Origin: Marsupella aquatica
Lineage: Eukaryota; Marchantiophyta
NCBI GenBank assembly: GCA_973895155.1
Contig: OZ316899.1
Span: forward strand, 12,090,001-12,154,000
Direction: 5' to 3'
Length of the DNA: 64,000 bases
In this document: one piece after another, positions 1 to 11,148 of the stretch
How positions within the stretch are numbered: position 1 is the stretch's first letter
Layout: every line of letters starts with the position of its first letter
Program-made: the position numbers and the translations under genes
The notes under the pieces: model-generated
Database searches by the model: none
Seen by the model: the letters and a program-made list of their open reading frames with translations, nothing else
What the model was told of the DNA's origin: nothing

Positions 1-339
1 TACTTGAAGTAGGCAATATAGAAGTGCTAAATAGCTTAGTCAAAATTAATTAATTAATTACCAATTTAGGAATGATTAGGTCTAGGAACATAGAAAGCTC
101 AGCCTAAAGAGGAAAAAGAAATTTTCCAAAAGAGGGAAAACGATTTAACAAGCTAAGGGCCAAAATTAAAAATGAGATACGGATTGCCAAGAAAACAAGA
201 AAGGACGAAAGAAGAGTCAAGCCAGACTTGAGGGAAAGTTTACCGTTGCTAAGGGAATGTTGAGCCACTTCTTATAGAGAAGTGAAGTAGAGTACCTGAA
301 GCGATACTTTTATGTGCGGGAGTTGAAGCTGCTCAATCG
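1..339. other. Non-coding flank, nothing recognised
   Basis: AT-rich sequence at the window edge. I see no ORF, repeat or RNA gene that I can support. It may be the upstream part of the decayed ORF that begins near 340. Confidence 0.4.
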
Positions 340-2033
340 TTGGAAGGGAGACTGTTAATATTCATTGCAGAGCTTTCTTTGCAAAAGAACGGAACGCGAT
401 GGGGAAGGCAAAACGATTGCAATGCCACCAGAATTGGAAATTATGGCGAATTAGAGAACTACCGGAAGGTTGGGTTGGAGCCTTTGACAAAGTTTTTGTG
501 GGTGATTAGTGATTCTCAATTGGTGGACGAAGTTCGAGTGAGGAACAAGAATCCCAAGAAGGGGACAGCACGATCGGATTACGCAGCATTTACTGTGACA
601 AAAGTTGCAGAATGCTATGGAGATTCAGCATTAGGACTCACACCAGAAGATTTCACCTCTTCTCGACTCTTTCACGACATCTGCAAGGATCAATTTTCAG
701 CTGAGTTCACTAAAGAAGGGTATACACCGAATGCTGCCAAGGACTTAGCCCTAAGAGCTATTTTTGGTTCATTGTTCCGATTCTTACTCCCGATAAGCCT
801 TGGCAAATTATAGGCAAGGTGACGGCCATGATCATCACAGCCTATGATAAAGGTAATCCCATCAATTGGGCCAGTCTACTGTTGAATTTGCTTCAGCTAC
901 GGTGCAAAAAGGTGAAAGATGGGATTGACTTGTATGTGGCCCCGATGTTGTTCCATCTATACAGGTTTGAGGGGAAGCTGTCAAGTATCGAATTGCAGGA
1001 ATATGAGGAGTCGGTGGTGAATCGTTTGCTCATTGAAGATCGACCTTCCAATGATGAAGCAACTGATTTGGATGAGGAGACATCAGAGGCTGGACACAGT
1101 CAAGACATCGATTTTGCCAATGAGAACCAAGTTCACAGGGAATGAAGCAAAGATCATTGATCTGGATAGTGATAACACCGTTTGCCCTACGGAAGCAAAG
1201 TTGCGAGGAGCGTTGGACAAATTTTGCAAGGCAAATGCGGTCAATCGGAACCTCATTGATGAGCTTATGCACACCTTTTCTTGTTCAAAACAAGACCTTC
1301 TCAATGAGATTGATTCTACGAGGTCCAAGAAAGCGGAGGCAGAATGTGCCAAGAAAGAAGCGGAAGTGGCAAAGAAAGAGCTTGAGAAAAAGCTCAGGGA
1401 AGCGGTTCAGAGCTCAGTCCTACCTACTATTCAGCAATCACTCAAGACTTTGGCAAAAACAGCGGACCAAATTTTGCTTTCCGTAGAAGATTGTCTTTAG
1501 TTAGATGCCTTGACTTCAGAAGGCTAGCGGAGTGAGGAGAAGAGTCTTTCTAAAGTTGCGACTACTATCACCAATCAGAAAGGTTTGCTGCACAAGAAGT
1601 ATGATGAGATTATGAAGTCAGTCAATGATTTGAGAGATTTTGCATAGCAGCATGTGAAGTCTCTTCCTCCCCAATCGCACATTGCAGTTGATTCTCTTGC
1701 AGTACGGGAGATTGCCGCAACACCTAAAGCTAATTTGATGGAGCCCCAAGAAGATGCAGCTCGTCTGAAGGAATTTTCTCAGCAGATGATCAGTTTTGTG
1801 GAGCCCTCTATTGACTTTCTCTGCTACTATCGATTTAAAAAGAGTGTTGTCTGTTTCCAGCATTGATTACCAGAGTTTGATAAGAGGATGGGTGTACCGT
1901 TCCATAATGTTTATCAAGTATGGATTAAAGCTAATGCTGAGACCTGGGAGTTCATTGCGTTTGCCCTAGTTTATGGTGATTTGAAGGTGGAAGATATTTC
2001 CCTTGCCACCCGGCTGTTGGGAAATCTCCTGCG
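340..2033 (+). pseudogene. Decayed hypothetical ORF with coiled-coil segment
   Basis: I do not recognise the family. Pieces at 340-813, 819-1145, 1033-1500, 1654-1866 and 1888-2091 read in the same direction and appear to be one gene broken by frameshifts near 770 and 1100 and by stops at 1498, 1534, 1645 and 1864. The 1330-1420 part encodes a Lys/Glu/Ala-rich heptad-like stretch that should form a coiled coil. The segment around 820-1000 resembles the accessory proteins of plant retrotransposons in general character, but no diagnostic motif is visible. The frame runs straight into the repeat that begins near 2034, so the gene is probably interrupted there. An alternative is remains of a retrotransposon gag or accessory ORF. 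Confidence 0.4.
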
Positions 2034-2121
2034 TGAGGTCTTTACAAAAGGCGGTAAACAACAAACAACAAACTATAACAAGAATTGGTAACAGCAAAAT
2101 TTCCTGTTATGGGTGCACATT
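2034..2121. repeat. Terminal-type sequence of the A/B transposon family (left end of A, or an 88-bp derivative)
   Basis: The stretch reads GAGGTCTTTACAAAAGGCGG and then AAACA/GGTAACAG-type motifs, matching the start of the short element at 10,490 and the reverse complement of the one ending at 24,893. It is flanked by TCTCCTGCG (2025-2033) and TCTCCTGGT (2122-2130), which could be an imperfect 9-bp target duplication of a very short non-autonomous copy. Alternatively it is the left terminus of element A. The nonamer GTATTGTGG, which flanks element B, occurs just beyond it at 2129-2137. Confidence 0.45.
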
Positions 2122-2191
2122 TCTCCTGGTATTGTGGCAAAAATTCAAAAAACCATCCCCAAAATACTAATACTTCTGCGATGCCGAATAC

Positions 2192-2317
2192 TAGCGCCGG
2201 ACGTTTATAGTCAAAACAAACACAAACGCATCATGCCAAATACTAGTGTCGGGCGTTCAAACCCTAAATAATGAAACACAATTGCTCGAACATGCCGAAT
2301 ACTAGGGCCAGGCGCTA
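2192..2317. repeat. Three tandem degenerate palindrome units
   Basis: Variants of the family palindrome lie at 2192-2207, 2243-2257 and 2303-2317. Each is preceded by a conserved ATGCC(G/A)AATACTAG leader, giving units of about 50-60 bp. They occupy the left subterminal region of element A, comparable to the duplicated block at 50.33-50.77 kb in element B. Confidence 0.7.
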
Positions 2318-2665
2318 CTTTGTGAAGCAAATCACGAGAACATAGGAGTGATGTTCAGGCTGAGATCCAACTAGAAACCAAACATAACCAAACATTTCCA
2401 ACAGTCTTAGTTCAATATCAAAGTACAAAGTAGGACTTAACCTAGGTATCTGAGTTAGAACTTGAAACGGGAAATTGAAAGAAAACAAACTCGATATTTT
2501 TTATTCAAATCAAACATATTGTCCTCGATGTACAAATATTGCTACAAGGAAACTCTAAAGTTTGAGACAGAACAAAGAGCATAACAAGGGAATTCCTCAT
2601 AATTGTAAAATTGTAACTAGCGCCAGGCGCTAATACTCCTAGTGGGTGCTTCCTCGTACCATGTC
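2318..2665. other. A: subterminal non-coding DNA with one palindrome
   Basis: AT-rich and without coding potential. It carries a perfect TAGCGCCAGGCGCTA at 2618-2632, just downstream of the stop of the small minus-strand gene. Nothing else is recognised. Confidence 0.5.
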
Positions 2666-3181
2666 CTAGCTCAAAGAGTGACAGTCATTGTCAATTCTAG
2701 CGTCCCGACGATCTGGATCTTGGCGGAAACCATCTAATCGGAAGTTGACATATGCTCTCGTGGGCCATCGATGCACTAGTCTCCGAAAACCGACTTCTGG
2801 GAGATTTGTATCTTGAAAGTTGACGCGCCCGTACATTTCCTGAAGTCGAGGATGGAGAGGTGGTGGCACCTGCATGGGTTTGGGCAGGTGAACAGAAAAC
2901 CTCTCCATAAACGGTGGTGACGGAACATCACGCTGCCAAGGTATGTTCCTCTCCCCGGGACTGATACCTTCATCCGGCGGAAGATGGAGGCGATTGACAA
3001 AGTCTATGGTTTCTGTCTCAACAGATTCAGTCCTTGTCTCAAAAGAAGTAAAGTGAGTCAAAACGGGATCTCCTTCAATAACCCTATCTGCACCAATCTC
3101 CATTCCCATATCTCTAACAATACCAAAATTGTTAAGATCCGTATGCGGCCCTACATTGGAACTTTGAAAATGGCCTTCCAT
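2666..3181 (-). CDS. Element A small leftward gene (unknown, conserved in B)
   Basis: I chose the ATG at 3181 because the region that resembles element B begins there; the open frame extends to 3376. The product is about 171 residues, Pro/Arg-rich, with no motif I can name. Conservation with element B (about 50.74-51.9 kb) is clear around residues 60-85, where both read DEG(I/M)SPG(E/D)RNIPW, and is weaker at the C-terminal end. It is the last minus-strand gene before the left end. By position it is comparable to the extra genes of VANDAL-type MULEs, but I see no sequence link to VANB or VANC. Function unknown. Confidence 0.55.
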   Translation of the reverse strand: MEGHFQSSNVGPHTDLNNFGIVRDMGMEIGADRVIEGDPVLTHFTSFETRTESVETETIDFVNRLHLPPDEGISPGERNIPWQRDVPSPPFMERFSVHLPKPMQVPPPLHPRLQEMYGRVNFQDTNLPEVGFRRLVHRWPTRAYVNFRLDGFRQDPDRRDARIDNDCHSLS

Positions 3182-3720
3182 GGAATCGAGAAGGAGAAAA
3201 ACGAGAGCACTGGACTTTGAAAGAAACAACCAATGTGCGGAACTGAAAATGTTTTGATATCCCTGAGATAACAGTATGTTTATAAGGCATTTGCATTTCC
3301 CGTTATTGGTCCTCTTGTCGGTACCAGTCGCCGACTGAAAGCCAAATGACCGTTGGGCGGAAACGACAAAATTCAAACGGAAACTTCCAATGTATTTTTA
3401 TGAGGGGGTATCTTTTGGGGGAGCGTTGGGCGCTAGTTAAACAAGGAGAGGAACCCACACAAAGGACATTACAAAAGACCCCATTACCAGGTTTGACAAA
3501 CCCATTAACCATTGAATGGAAGTGACAATCCCCCTCAAACTCAATTCCGATTTAATAAATTCAATAGCGCCAGGCGCTAACAAAAACCAAGGGCATCCAC
3601 GTACAGTTGAGAGGCAATTTGACCTGATAGAGGAAAAAATTGCTACCCTTCAGTGTCAGATTTTGAGCTATCATTCTGGGAGCTATGAGATCTGTCAGTC
3701 GATTATGCCTTGTCATCAAT
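3182..3720. other. A: spacer between the two minus-strand genes
   Basis: Non-coding. It contains a perfect palindrome TAGCGCCAGGCGCTA at 3565-3579 and a degenerate one at about 3422-3435 (AGCGTTGGGCGCTA). This is the promoter side of the small leftward gene and the 3' side of the ParB/methyltransferase-like gene. Confidence 0.5.
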
Positions 3721-5485
3721 ATACTTGCTTCTAGAAACATCATCTACATAGGGTTTCCTCATGAACTTCCTGGCTACTCCCCTAAGAAGCCTAAGTCCTT
3801 TTGTTTCCCAGCAGAGCGTCCTAAACTTCTCTGCCTTCCTCGCGACATTCTCAACGTATGATGGCAACACAAACGGCTTCTCGGGAGTGATGATTACATT
3901 TCAAGCCACTTTCCTCCAAAGTTGAAACCGATTTCTTTGGTTCCATTTTGACCTGCTCAAAAGAGAAATGAAAGATAAAGAGGAAGTAAATACTTAGCCG
4001 ATAGAACCGGTGGAATTAAAGGTTAACCAACAATTGAAAGGATAAAGGAGCTTACAAGAGACGGAAATAACTTGGAAGACTCTTTGCTATCCTCCGTTGA
4101 CCCCTCATGTCGGGTTTCCTCTCTCCCACCGTCATTGACATCCTCAGGAACATCATCTTCTGGCGCACCATCATCTTCGTTCGAATCAAAGTTGAGGACA
4201 GATCTAAGTCTATCTTTCTTTTTTTGCCCAGTTATTTGAGGAGGGGGAGGTTGTGTCTCCAAAGGTTTGGGAGAAATGAGGTCCAAAAAAATCCTTGAAG
4301 CGGTATCAACAAACTCCCGACGATTTTCTAACCCGATGACAAAATGGCCTGAGTAATCCCCAACAATGAACGTACTACCTGAGCCGACGGTCCAATCAAT
4401 TACAATATCCTTAGGGATTGTAAAGAGTTCAAGGACAGTCTGCATAAAACCAACCGGTAATTGGGCATTCCCAGTAAAATGTAGTTCAGGACAATGATCT
4501 TCCTTCAAAGATTGTAGCCCAATAAGGTTTGAGATTGAAGGATCTTCGGCGCTAGACAACGGCTTGAACCTTGGATCCTTTGGACCTTTCCTTTAAAATA
4601 AACTTGACAAAATATATCCAGTCTAAGAGTGAAGACCTGCAAAAGTCGACAAACCAACTGGATTTTAAAAATCTCTTAGTCATTAGAGAAGAACTCCAAA
4701 AGAAAAAATAGTGTCGGGCGCTAGTATAGCTAGACTCAGAGAAAACATTTACCTGGACGTCTGTCTTGGGTCTGTACATTGGGATAGACATGAAAACATT
4801 GTGCATATTGATGCACATGAACTTCTTGGATTGTTGACATGCAGAAATGACCTGGGAAATCTGATCGTGGTCATCCAAGTATAAAATAGCAAGCATGCCA
4901 TCATCCGAAAGGAAAGGATCCATCGCTTGGAAAAACAATTCAGCTGCTGTGTGATCTGTTACATTCCATTTTGGGACCCGACGGTCAACAATTGTGGGTT
5001 TCAATCTAGTTGGGAGATAGATGAAACCCGCATTCACCCCAAATGATCGTTCCTTCCCACCTCTAATGACTCCTTTATCTCTACACCCCGACTTGATCAA
5101 ATCCTTACCCCACTTCTCAGCATCTGCGACCCAATCTGGCTTCTCTTCCTCACTAAATGCACTATCTATGAATTCTGCCAAGCTTGATTCGACCATACAG
5201 TGCCTTCCAACTTTGCTCTTGAAATTCCCCACATCCCGTTGCTGACCAGCCCCAGAAGCATTATCTCATGACGATTCCCAGGCATTGATGGCCCTTTTCT
5301 TCTTCTTCTTCGTGCTTGTAGCATCCACAGGAACTATAACCTTCCCCTTCTCAACTGGGGTGATTGGGTCTGGATTGGCACCAGTGTTGGCCTCAGAGAC
5401 TTCTGGTGTTGCATCTATTTTGGTGTCATCCGTGGCGCCATCAGATTTTTGCCCACCTACCAAAGCACGGTGTCAAACACATAAA
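3721..5485 (-). pseudogene. A: methyltransferase-like C-terminal half of the ParB-MTase gene
   Basis: Three exon equivalents are visible. Exon 3 (about 4,750-5,480) has a Lys-rich start, then an invariant KGVIRGGK segment and the region PFLSDDGMLAIL. Exon 4 (4,023-about 4,640) contains IDWTVGSGST..GDYSGHFVIG, which matches the SAM-binding motif I of beta-class N6/N4 DNA methyltransferases (PF01555-like), placed C-terminally as in that class. Exon 5 (3,721-about 3,900) matches the Arg/Lys-rich tail of copy B. The catalytic DPPY-type motif IV is not seen; VPKWN stands where it might be expected, so activity is doubtful. A stop near 5,266 and loss of the exon 5 acceptor context make this a pseudogene. 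The intron between exons 3 and 4 holds a palindrome at 4,709-4,723. Confidence 0.6.
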
Positions 5486-5640
5486 GAGTGTTAGCGCCAG
5501 GCGCTGGCCAAACACCCACATTAATTTCAGAAAATAAAACATATTAAATTCATGACACATAATAGTGCCAGGCGCTACCAAAGAAGGAAGTCGGAAGAAG
5601 GAGGTGTAGCATATGTTTTTTCCCATACTTGGCACTAGCA
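5486..5640 (-). promoter_or_regulatory. A: intron with two palindromes
   Basis: This gap between the middle and methyltransferase-like exons contains TAGCGCCAGGCGCTG (5492-5506) and TAGTGCCAGGCGCTA (5563-5577). The equivalent 98-bp intron of copy B carries one palindrome. Confidence 0.6.
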
Positions 5641-6733
5641 CTTGCCACAGGGGCATCTGCCTTGGCTTTGGCTCTTGGCTTTTGGCTTCGATCAACATGA
5701 ACCACATTGGTTTTGCATTTTTTTTGGCAACTCTATTGTCGACGCGTTGACGTCTCCCTCAATTCCTTGCTTCATATCGGAGAAAAATTTCAGAGGAACT
5801 TGGGATTTGGATAGTTTATGGAAAGCGTCCTTCTCAATGTCATCAAATGGAGAATCCCATCTGTCGGTGTCAAGATACCAAGGGCAGTGAATTCTCTCCC
5901 ACTTTGACAATTTCCTCGGTGGAAGGATTCCCTTAGCGGGATACATGGAATACAGTTCAGCCAAAATGTCTCCATCTGCGCAGATGACCCAATTCTGGAA
6001 AGCAGTTGGGTAAGCCCAAGAATAATCAGGTTTCACAATCTCCATGTGCAATTCCCTCCACGCTATTCCACGTTTGCCAAGTGTGGCACCACTGGTTCAC
6101 AGGGTCATCGCTAACGCTTTGCGGATGAAAGAACTGTTTCCTAAGCTCTGGCGTGCAATGCGCTACTAACAAAGTGCTTCTCAATTTGGGGTCTAGGGCG
6201 AAGACTGCAGTGAATAACCTGGCACGATCCATGGTACAAACAACCGCATCCGGTTTCTTCTCACGTTTGTTCACCTCTGTCATCGGGTACATCTCAACGC
6301 AAGTGGTCATAAAGTCTTCAAACTCTGGACTCAACAAGGGAGTGATCTTTGAGACCTTGATCGCCCAATCCTTCGTTGCTTCTTTCATCATGACCGCATG
6401 TCGTTTGGACGTCTCTTCTTGAGACCAAAGGTTTCCCTGGGCGGTAGCCAACTCCAGGTCCATCTTGAATTGACAAAAATAGGATTTTATCTTATTCTCG
6501 CATAAGATATATAGAAGTGCTTCTTGAGGCATTTTCTTAGTATACCACGATCCCTTTCGAGTCTTCTGCATCACCTGCACAAACTTCTTGAAGTTTGCCC
6601 CATCGATGATTGACTTATAGTATTCTAAATCATTGGACAAAATCCTTTTAATTCTGTCAGCACCAAGTATTGAGGAAGGTTCCACCACGGCCTGTCCAAG
6701 TCTATAGAAGAATTTATCAATCAATAGCGCCAA
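5641..6733 (-). pseudogene. A: middle exon of the ParB-MTase gene
   Basis: Two open stretches (6,026-6,733 and 5,692-6,051) are the middle part of the same protein as 54,634-55,979 in copy B, sharing for example FTA.FALDPKLRSTLLVAHC-like and QWCHTW segments. About 70 residues present in B are missing at the junction near 6,040-6,070, where A has a deletion and frameshift. No domain is recognised; the region is rich in charged and aromatic residues and could be helical. It ends with a Lys/Ala-rich stretch like that of copy B. Confidence 0.55.
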
Positions 6734-6804
6734 GCGCTAGTAAAAAAGCATACTATGAACGAAAGACATTGAAATTCAAAGAGAGACTTATTGGTTCACA
6801 GTAT

Positions 6805-7458
6805 GCATAGCCGCCTCAATCAAAGATACCTTTTCACCCTTGAAAATAGTACATTGCACATGCGGGTGATACTTGATATCATCGGATTTTCTTTTGTAAC
6901 GATCGACCATGCGTAAAGTCGATGGTTACCGTCAAAAACATAAAACATCTTATCTTGTAAGACCCTGAAGTCTGGATTGGCCGCACATTCAGCTTCAAAC
7001 TTCTTGTTCTCCGCCACCCACATCGGGTCCCAAGTCGCTCGAATTTCCGAAGTACACGTCTGGACATTCCCATTCGCATCTGCCGGCTGGACATAAAAAA
7101 GCATTCCAATTTTTGAGTTATATCCTGTGCTCCAAAAAAAGTCCTTCAACTTTTCAATTGAAGGACTTCCCTTCTATAAGGTGCGGACAACTTCCATGTG
7201 AACCAAGCAACATATTGGAATCCTTGGCGGGTCTTTGTCATGCCCTCGGAAATCCTTGCCAAACAACATAACGTGTTTGGAGATAACATCGGACATTGTC
7301 AACGACATTTCTCCTCGATCTTCCACAACGTATGTGTCAAGATCGTCCATCTTCGCTCTCTTGCTCTTTAGAAATGTGACAACCGCGACTGTTTTGGGAG
7401 CTTGGGATGCTGTAGACCGTGTCACACGACAACTGTAAATAGATCCAGATACAAGCAC
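6805..7458 (-). pseudogene. A: ParB-like N-terminal exon
   Basis: The translated pieces 7,174-7,458 and 6,820-7,149 align with the intact ParB-like exon of copy B. Conserved features are PPRIPIC..L, a helix EKLKDFFWSTGYNS, and FDGNHRLYAWS. The last corresponds to the G.HR box of ParB/Srx-fold proteins (PF02195-like). A stop near 7,174 and a frameshift near 6,900 break the frame. The splice donor after VNQ reads AATAAGT instead of the GTGAGT of B, so the exon junction is also damaged. The intron just downstream holds a palindrome at 6,725-6,739. Confidence 0.55.
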
Positions 7459-8527
7459 TCGGACGTTTGGGAATGGATCTGCTCTCTCTGCCCGTTTGCA
7501 CTATACCCATATGAGGTGGTGGGGAGAGGGTCCATGTTTTTCATACCCCAAGTTCTTCACGATCGTGATGAGTACCTCATTCGTACCGTACTTCTTCTAG
7601 AGAATTCTTGCACGAATAACCTCTGAAACGGAACCTAAATACAATGGACAAGGAAGGTGGAGAGAGTATCCTCTCTAAACTATCCCCTCGCTACATTGAT
7701 ATCTACCTAGGACATTCTCCTGAATGCCACTTGTCAACTCTGCATTAGTTGTTGGAATACCGTTGACATATCTTCAACGATACGCGACCTATGGTTACCG
7801 TTGAATATGACCGTTAAAATAAATAATGCAATCAATTTCATCTATATTCTTTAGGTGAAATCTCATATTGGTCAATAGTAGCGCCTGGCGCTACCAAAAA
7901 CTCTCAATATTGAAACCCTAATTTTTCCATAAGTTAAGACAAATTTGACTTTGAAGTATAAAATAAAAAATAAAATGAAGAATATTTTTGAATATTTGTC
8001 CTTAAATGAATGTCTTGATTACCGATTCAGATTAGCGCCCGACGCTAATATAAAATCTCCCCATTTTTGGCAATATTTTAGAATATTTGTAAAATAGCTA
8101 TAAACATTTAGGATTTATTCTGAAATCCTGGATATTAGCGCTTGGCGCTAAACATAAAATATACCAGCTTTAGGCCACAATTTAGGGTGTAGGTTTTAGT
8201 AACGCCTGGCGCTAAACATATATTTCACCATTTTAAGTCCAAATTGGAGTGTGTATGTTTTAGTAGCGCCAGGCGCTACTCAATTATGGTGATTTTATAA
8301 ACATGATTATGCTGTTTGGAAAAGGACATCTTTGACTCATTAGTGTAAATGTCGTTGACATAACGACAAAAACATTTATTGTGTCAGATGTGCTTTCACC
8401 CGGTAGTGATTCTGCCATATTCTAACGGTTTTGACAAACGGATTATTCACTATGAATACCATTGTATACGTTCTAAAATATCATTTATTATCTTGAACTG
8501 AGTTTTTTTGGGCTGACTGATCTTGCA
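7459..8527. promoter_or_regulatory. A: divergent promoter region with five palindromes
   Basis: This non-coding gap lies between the head-to-head ParB-MTase and transposase genes. Palindromes are at 7879-7893 (TAGCGCCTGGCGCTA), 8033-8047 (inner CCCGA variant), 8136-8150 (TAGCGCTTGGCGCTA), 8200-8214 (TAACGCCTGGCGCTA) and 8264-8278 (TAGCGCCAGGCGCTA). AACGG/CCGTT words recur at about 7,760-7,816 and 8,425-8,445. These are the core of plant MSA/MYB3R sites, but such short words also occur by chance. Confidence 0.65.
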
Positions 8528-10489
8528 ATGTCGAGGTCAATCTTTCTTACGCGTCCGTCTAATGGGGACCTTGTATCTATTCCATTGTCTACCAATGACA
8601 TTTACAAGCAAGTTAGTGAGAATTATCTCTGTGGGCACTTTGGTTTGAATTTGAACGACATCGAGGACATTTTGGAGGAGGGAAATGGAGATGAAGCGTC
8701 TAATTTCACTGCTTCTTTTGATGTTGATGACGGGATTTGTTTTTGGCACCTGAATGCAGGATTGCGGTATTCTATTGTCATTCAAAAACTAGTAGCATCC
8801 GATCTCCCATCTTCATCCAAACCCTTTGTTGATGTTGTCTTGCTTTCAAATAGCGACGATGATGGACCTTCTAGTTTGCCTGGGTCTAGTCCTAAACGCC
8901 CTCACACAGTTGTTAAACAGGAGGTTACCACTATTTTTCCCAAAAATTCCATTGTGTATTGAAGAAGTGCAATGGATACCATTCTCAAGTAAATTGGTTC
9001 CAGTGAAATCTCAAGGTTCATCACGGCTAGGGACTTTCGCCATGAGCAAGTGGACTGTTTGCCAAAGAAATACAATGGAAATATTGTATTCGAGTTGCCT
9101 CCTGTGACGAGAGCTCTTTCAAAGGGATCACGCCTACACGACATGGACCGGTTGAAGGATTGCTACATTTGAACCAGAATATTTCCTACATCAGCTAATG
9201 TCCATCCCAAGAAATATTGGGAATTAGGTAAAGTAACGTGCACTGGTTTCATTGAGTGTAGGAATAATACTTGCGACTATTTTTGACGGAAGAAGAGGAG
9301 GAACCAAAAGGCCTGGGCTGGAACCCCCAAACTGGGTGGGCAACATCGTGTTGGTTCCTTCATTGATGAAGGTGGAGTAGTTTGCCACTTTTGTGATCAA
9401 GTTCCGTTTTGTGTGGAAAGCTGTCCAGCAGGTTTATTTTACATGTACCCTCAGGTTCTAGTTGACTCAGAAACCGTTACTCATATGTCACGCTTGGCAA
9501 TTCATATGGGGATCCACAACCATTCTTCAAGAAAGGTGTTTTCTAGGAGCGCAGAGAAGATTGTCGAGGAGGTTATCAAAAAGAAATTGGAAGGAAATCC
9601 AATTTTCACCCCAGTTGGTGTAAAAAATGTTGCGATAGGGTCCTTTGTAAAGTCCTTGTGTGAGGGTATGGAAGATATTCAGAATATTGAAGAAACAGAG
9701 ATATTTGAGTCGCTCATGGTAGTTTCCACACCCCAGAAGTTTGCGTCCCTTTTTCGTAGTGTTAGACAGGACCAGAAAGGTTGAGGTGAACTAGATTTTC
9801 TTGTTTGGTATCAAAGAAATATCAACATGCCTTTCCTCCAAAGGTACCTCCTACCAGGTCAAGGATCTCAAGGAGATTGTCCTCACATATTCAAGATGAC
9901 TTTGATCGGCCATGGATCAGGCGTCGATCTTTTGAGACAAATGCAACCTGGTGGGAGTCTGGAAGGTGTTTGGGTAAGTTTTGATGTGATGAAACAACTC
10001 ACAAAAGACTGGGTTACTTTTAGTGCGCATATTTATGATCATAACTATCGCGCTCTGTGTACCTTATTCACCTGCAAACTAAAAGCAGAGGATACCAAGT
10101 CGTTCGAGAAGGCTTGGAGACTAATGATTGAGGCGTCCAAGGAGAATGGATTAGAAAATCCGATCATTCATGGATTCATGGCGAACAACGCTCAAGCTGG
10201 ATGGCTGGCAGTCCGAAATGTCTTTTTTGGAGGGCATCCAAACCCAGAGCGTGAGCGAACTGACGCATTTCATTTCTACCAAGCCTTCCATCGCCATTCA
10301 GTTGAAGGAGTCATTGAAGAGAGTCAAGCAGAGCATTGCAGGCTTTGGGATAAGATGCAAAATGCCCCCACATTTGTAGAGGCTTACAGACTTTCAAGGG
10401 AGATTGATTTGTGGTGGCAATCGGGTAACTGCGTCCCTGGGAAGCTCCGGATGCTTCAGAGTTGGATTTCATGGTGGGTCGTCAGGTGG
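8528..10489 (+). pseudogene. A: MuDR-type transposase, exon 1 (zinc finger + DDE-like region)
   Basis: This copy aligns along its length with the B transposase. It begins MSRSIFLTR, followed by a Cys/His module (CRNNTCDYF ... HMGIHNHS) of the WRKY/GCM/FLYWCH kind found in MULE transposases. A RNase H-like region follows with FDVMKQL, YDHNYRALCT and HGFMANNAQAG. In copy B the last motif is MVDNAQAG, so the likely second catalytic Asp has become Asn here. In-frame stops (around 8,960, 8,991, 9,169, 9,284 and 9,782) show it is dead. A 332-bp family MITE interrupts the end of the exon at 10,490; the coding sequence resumes at about 10,831. Confidence 0.75.
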
Positions 10490-10821
10490 GGGGTATTTAC
10501 AAACGACAGGAAACAGCAAACAGTAACAGGAAATAGAAACTGGTAACAGGAAAATGAGTGGTAATTTTTTTAGAATTTTTTTAGAATTTTTTTAAGAATT
10601 TTTTTAGCTTTTTTTTGCCAAAAATATTTTTGTTTTCGGCAAAAATATTTTCGCCCGGCGGTGGTAATGCTAGCGCCCAAAGCTAGCCAAAAAATTGTTG
10701 TCGACAATTTTTTTTTGAAAAATATAATTTTTTAGGAAATATTTTTACATTGTCATTTTTCTGGTAACAGTAAATTTTTGCTGGTACCAGTAAACCTATT
10801 TACTATCATGCATGTCATACC
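10490..10821 (+). mobile_element. 332-bp non-autonomous derivative (MITE) inserted in A's transposase
   Basis: The insertion starts GGGGTATTTACAAACGACAG and ends CATGTCATACC, giving a short inverted GGTAT terminus. It is flanked by GTCAGGTGG (10,481-10,489) and CTCAAGTGG (10,822-10,830), a 9-bp target duplication with two mismatches, the length typical of MULEs. Removing it restores the exon end seen in B (W.VVRW.QW.NFIRL). It shares GGTAACAGGAAA-type motifs with both ends of element B and with the repeat at 24,545-24,893, and carries the palindrome variant TAGCGCCCAAAGCTA at 10,671-10,685. Confidence 0.75.
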
Positions 10822-10830
10822 CTCAAGTGG

Positions 10831-10857
10831 AGGCAATGGGAAAATTTTATTCGTTTG
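10831..10857 (+). pseudogene. A: end of transposase exon 1 beyond the MITE
   Basis: Short coding remnant (..EAMGKI / RQWENFIRL frame) matching the corresponding end of B exon 1. It is followed by a GTAAGT splice donor at 10,858. Confidence 0.55.
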
Positions 10858-11148
10858 GTAAGTTTTATTTTCCTTTCCATTCTTTAAGTGTTGCTTTGCT
10901 ATATTCTCATTACAGAATGATTGTATCGATAGTGTAAACTTCAAATATTACAATACCATAGCATCCTTTAATACTAGCGCCTGGCGCTATCATTTATTTG
11001 AACTGTTAGATGACACAATAGGACACAATAAATTGTCCCTTAATCTACATTGCCAGTTTTTACTTCTAGGTACCGACTCCACTTCTCTAGCGCCCGACGC
11101 TAGTGTTTTCTTGTTGCGTAACAAGCAATTTATTCTATGTAATTGTAG
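10858..11148 (+). promoter_or_regulatory. A: transposase intron with two palindromes
   Basis: The donor is GTAAGTT and the acceptor is TTGTAG before AACAAGAG. It contains TAGCGCCTGGCGCTA at 10,975-10,989 and TAGCGCCCGACGCTA at 11,088-11,102. The orthologous intron of B (60,008-60,281) carries three copies. Confidence 0.65.
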
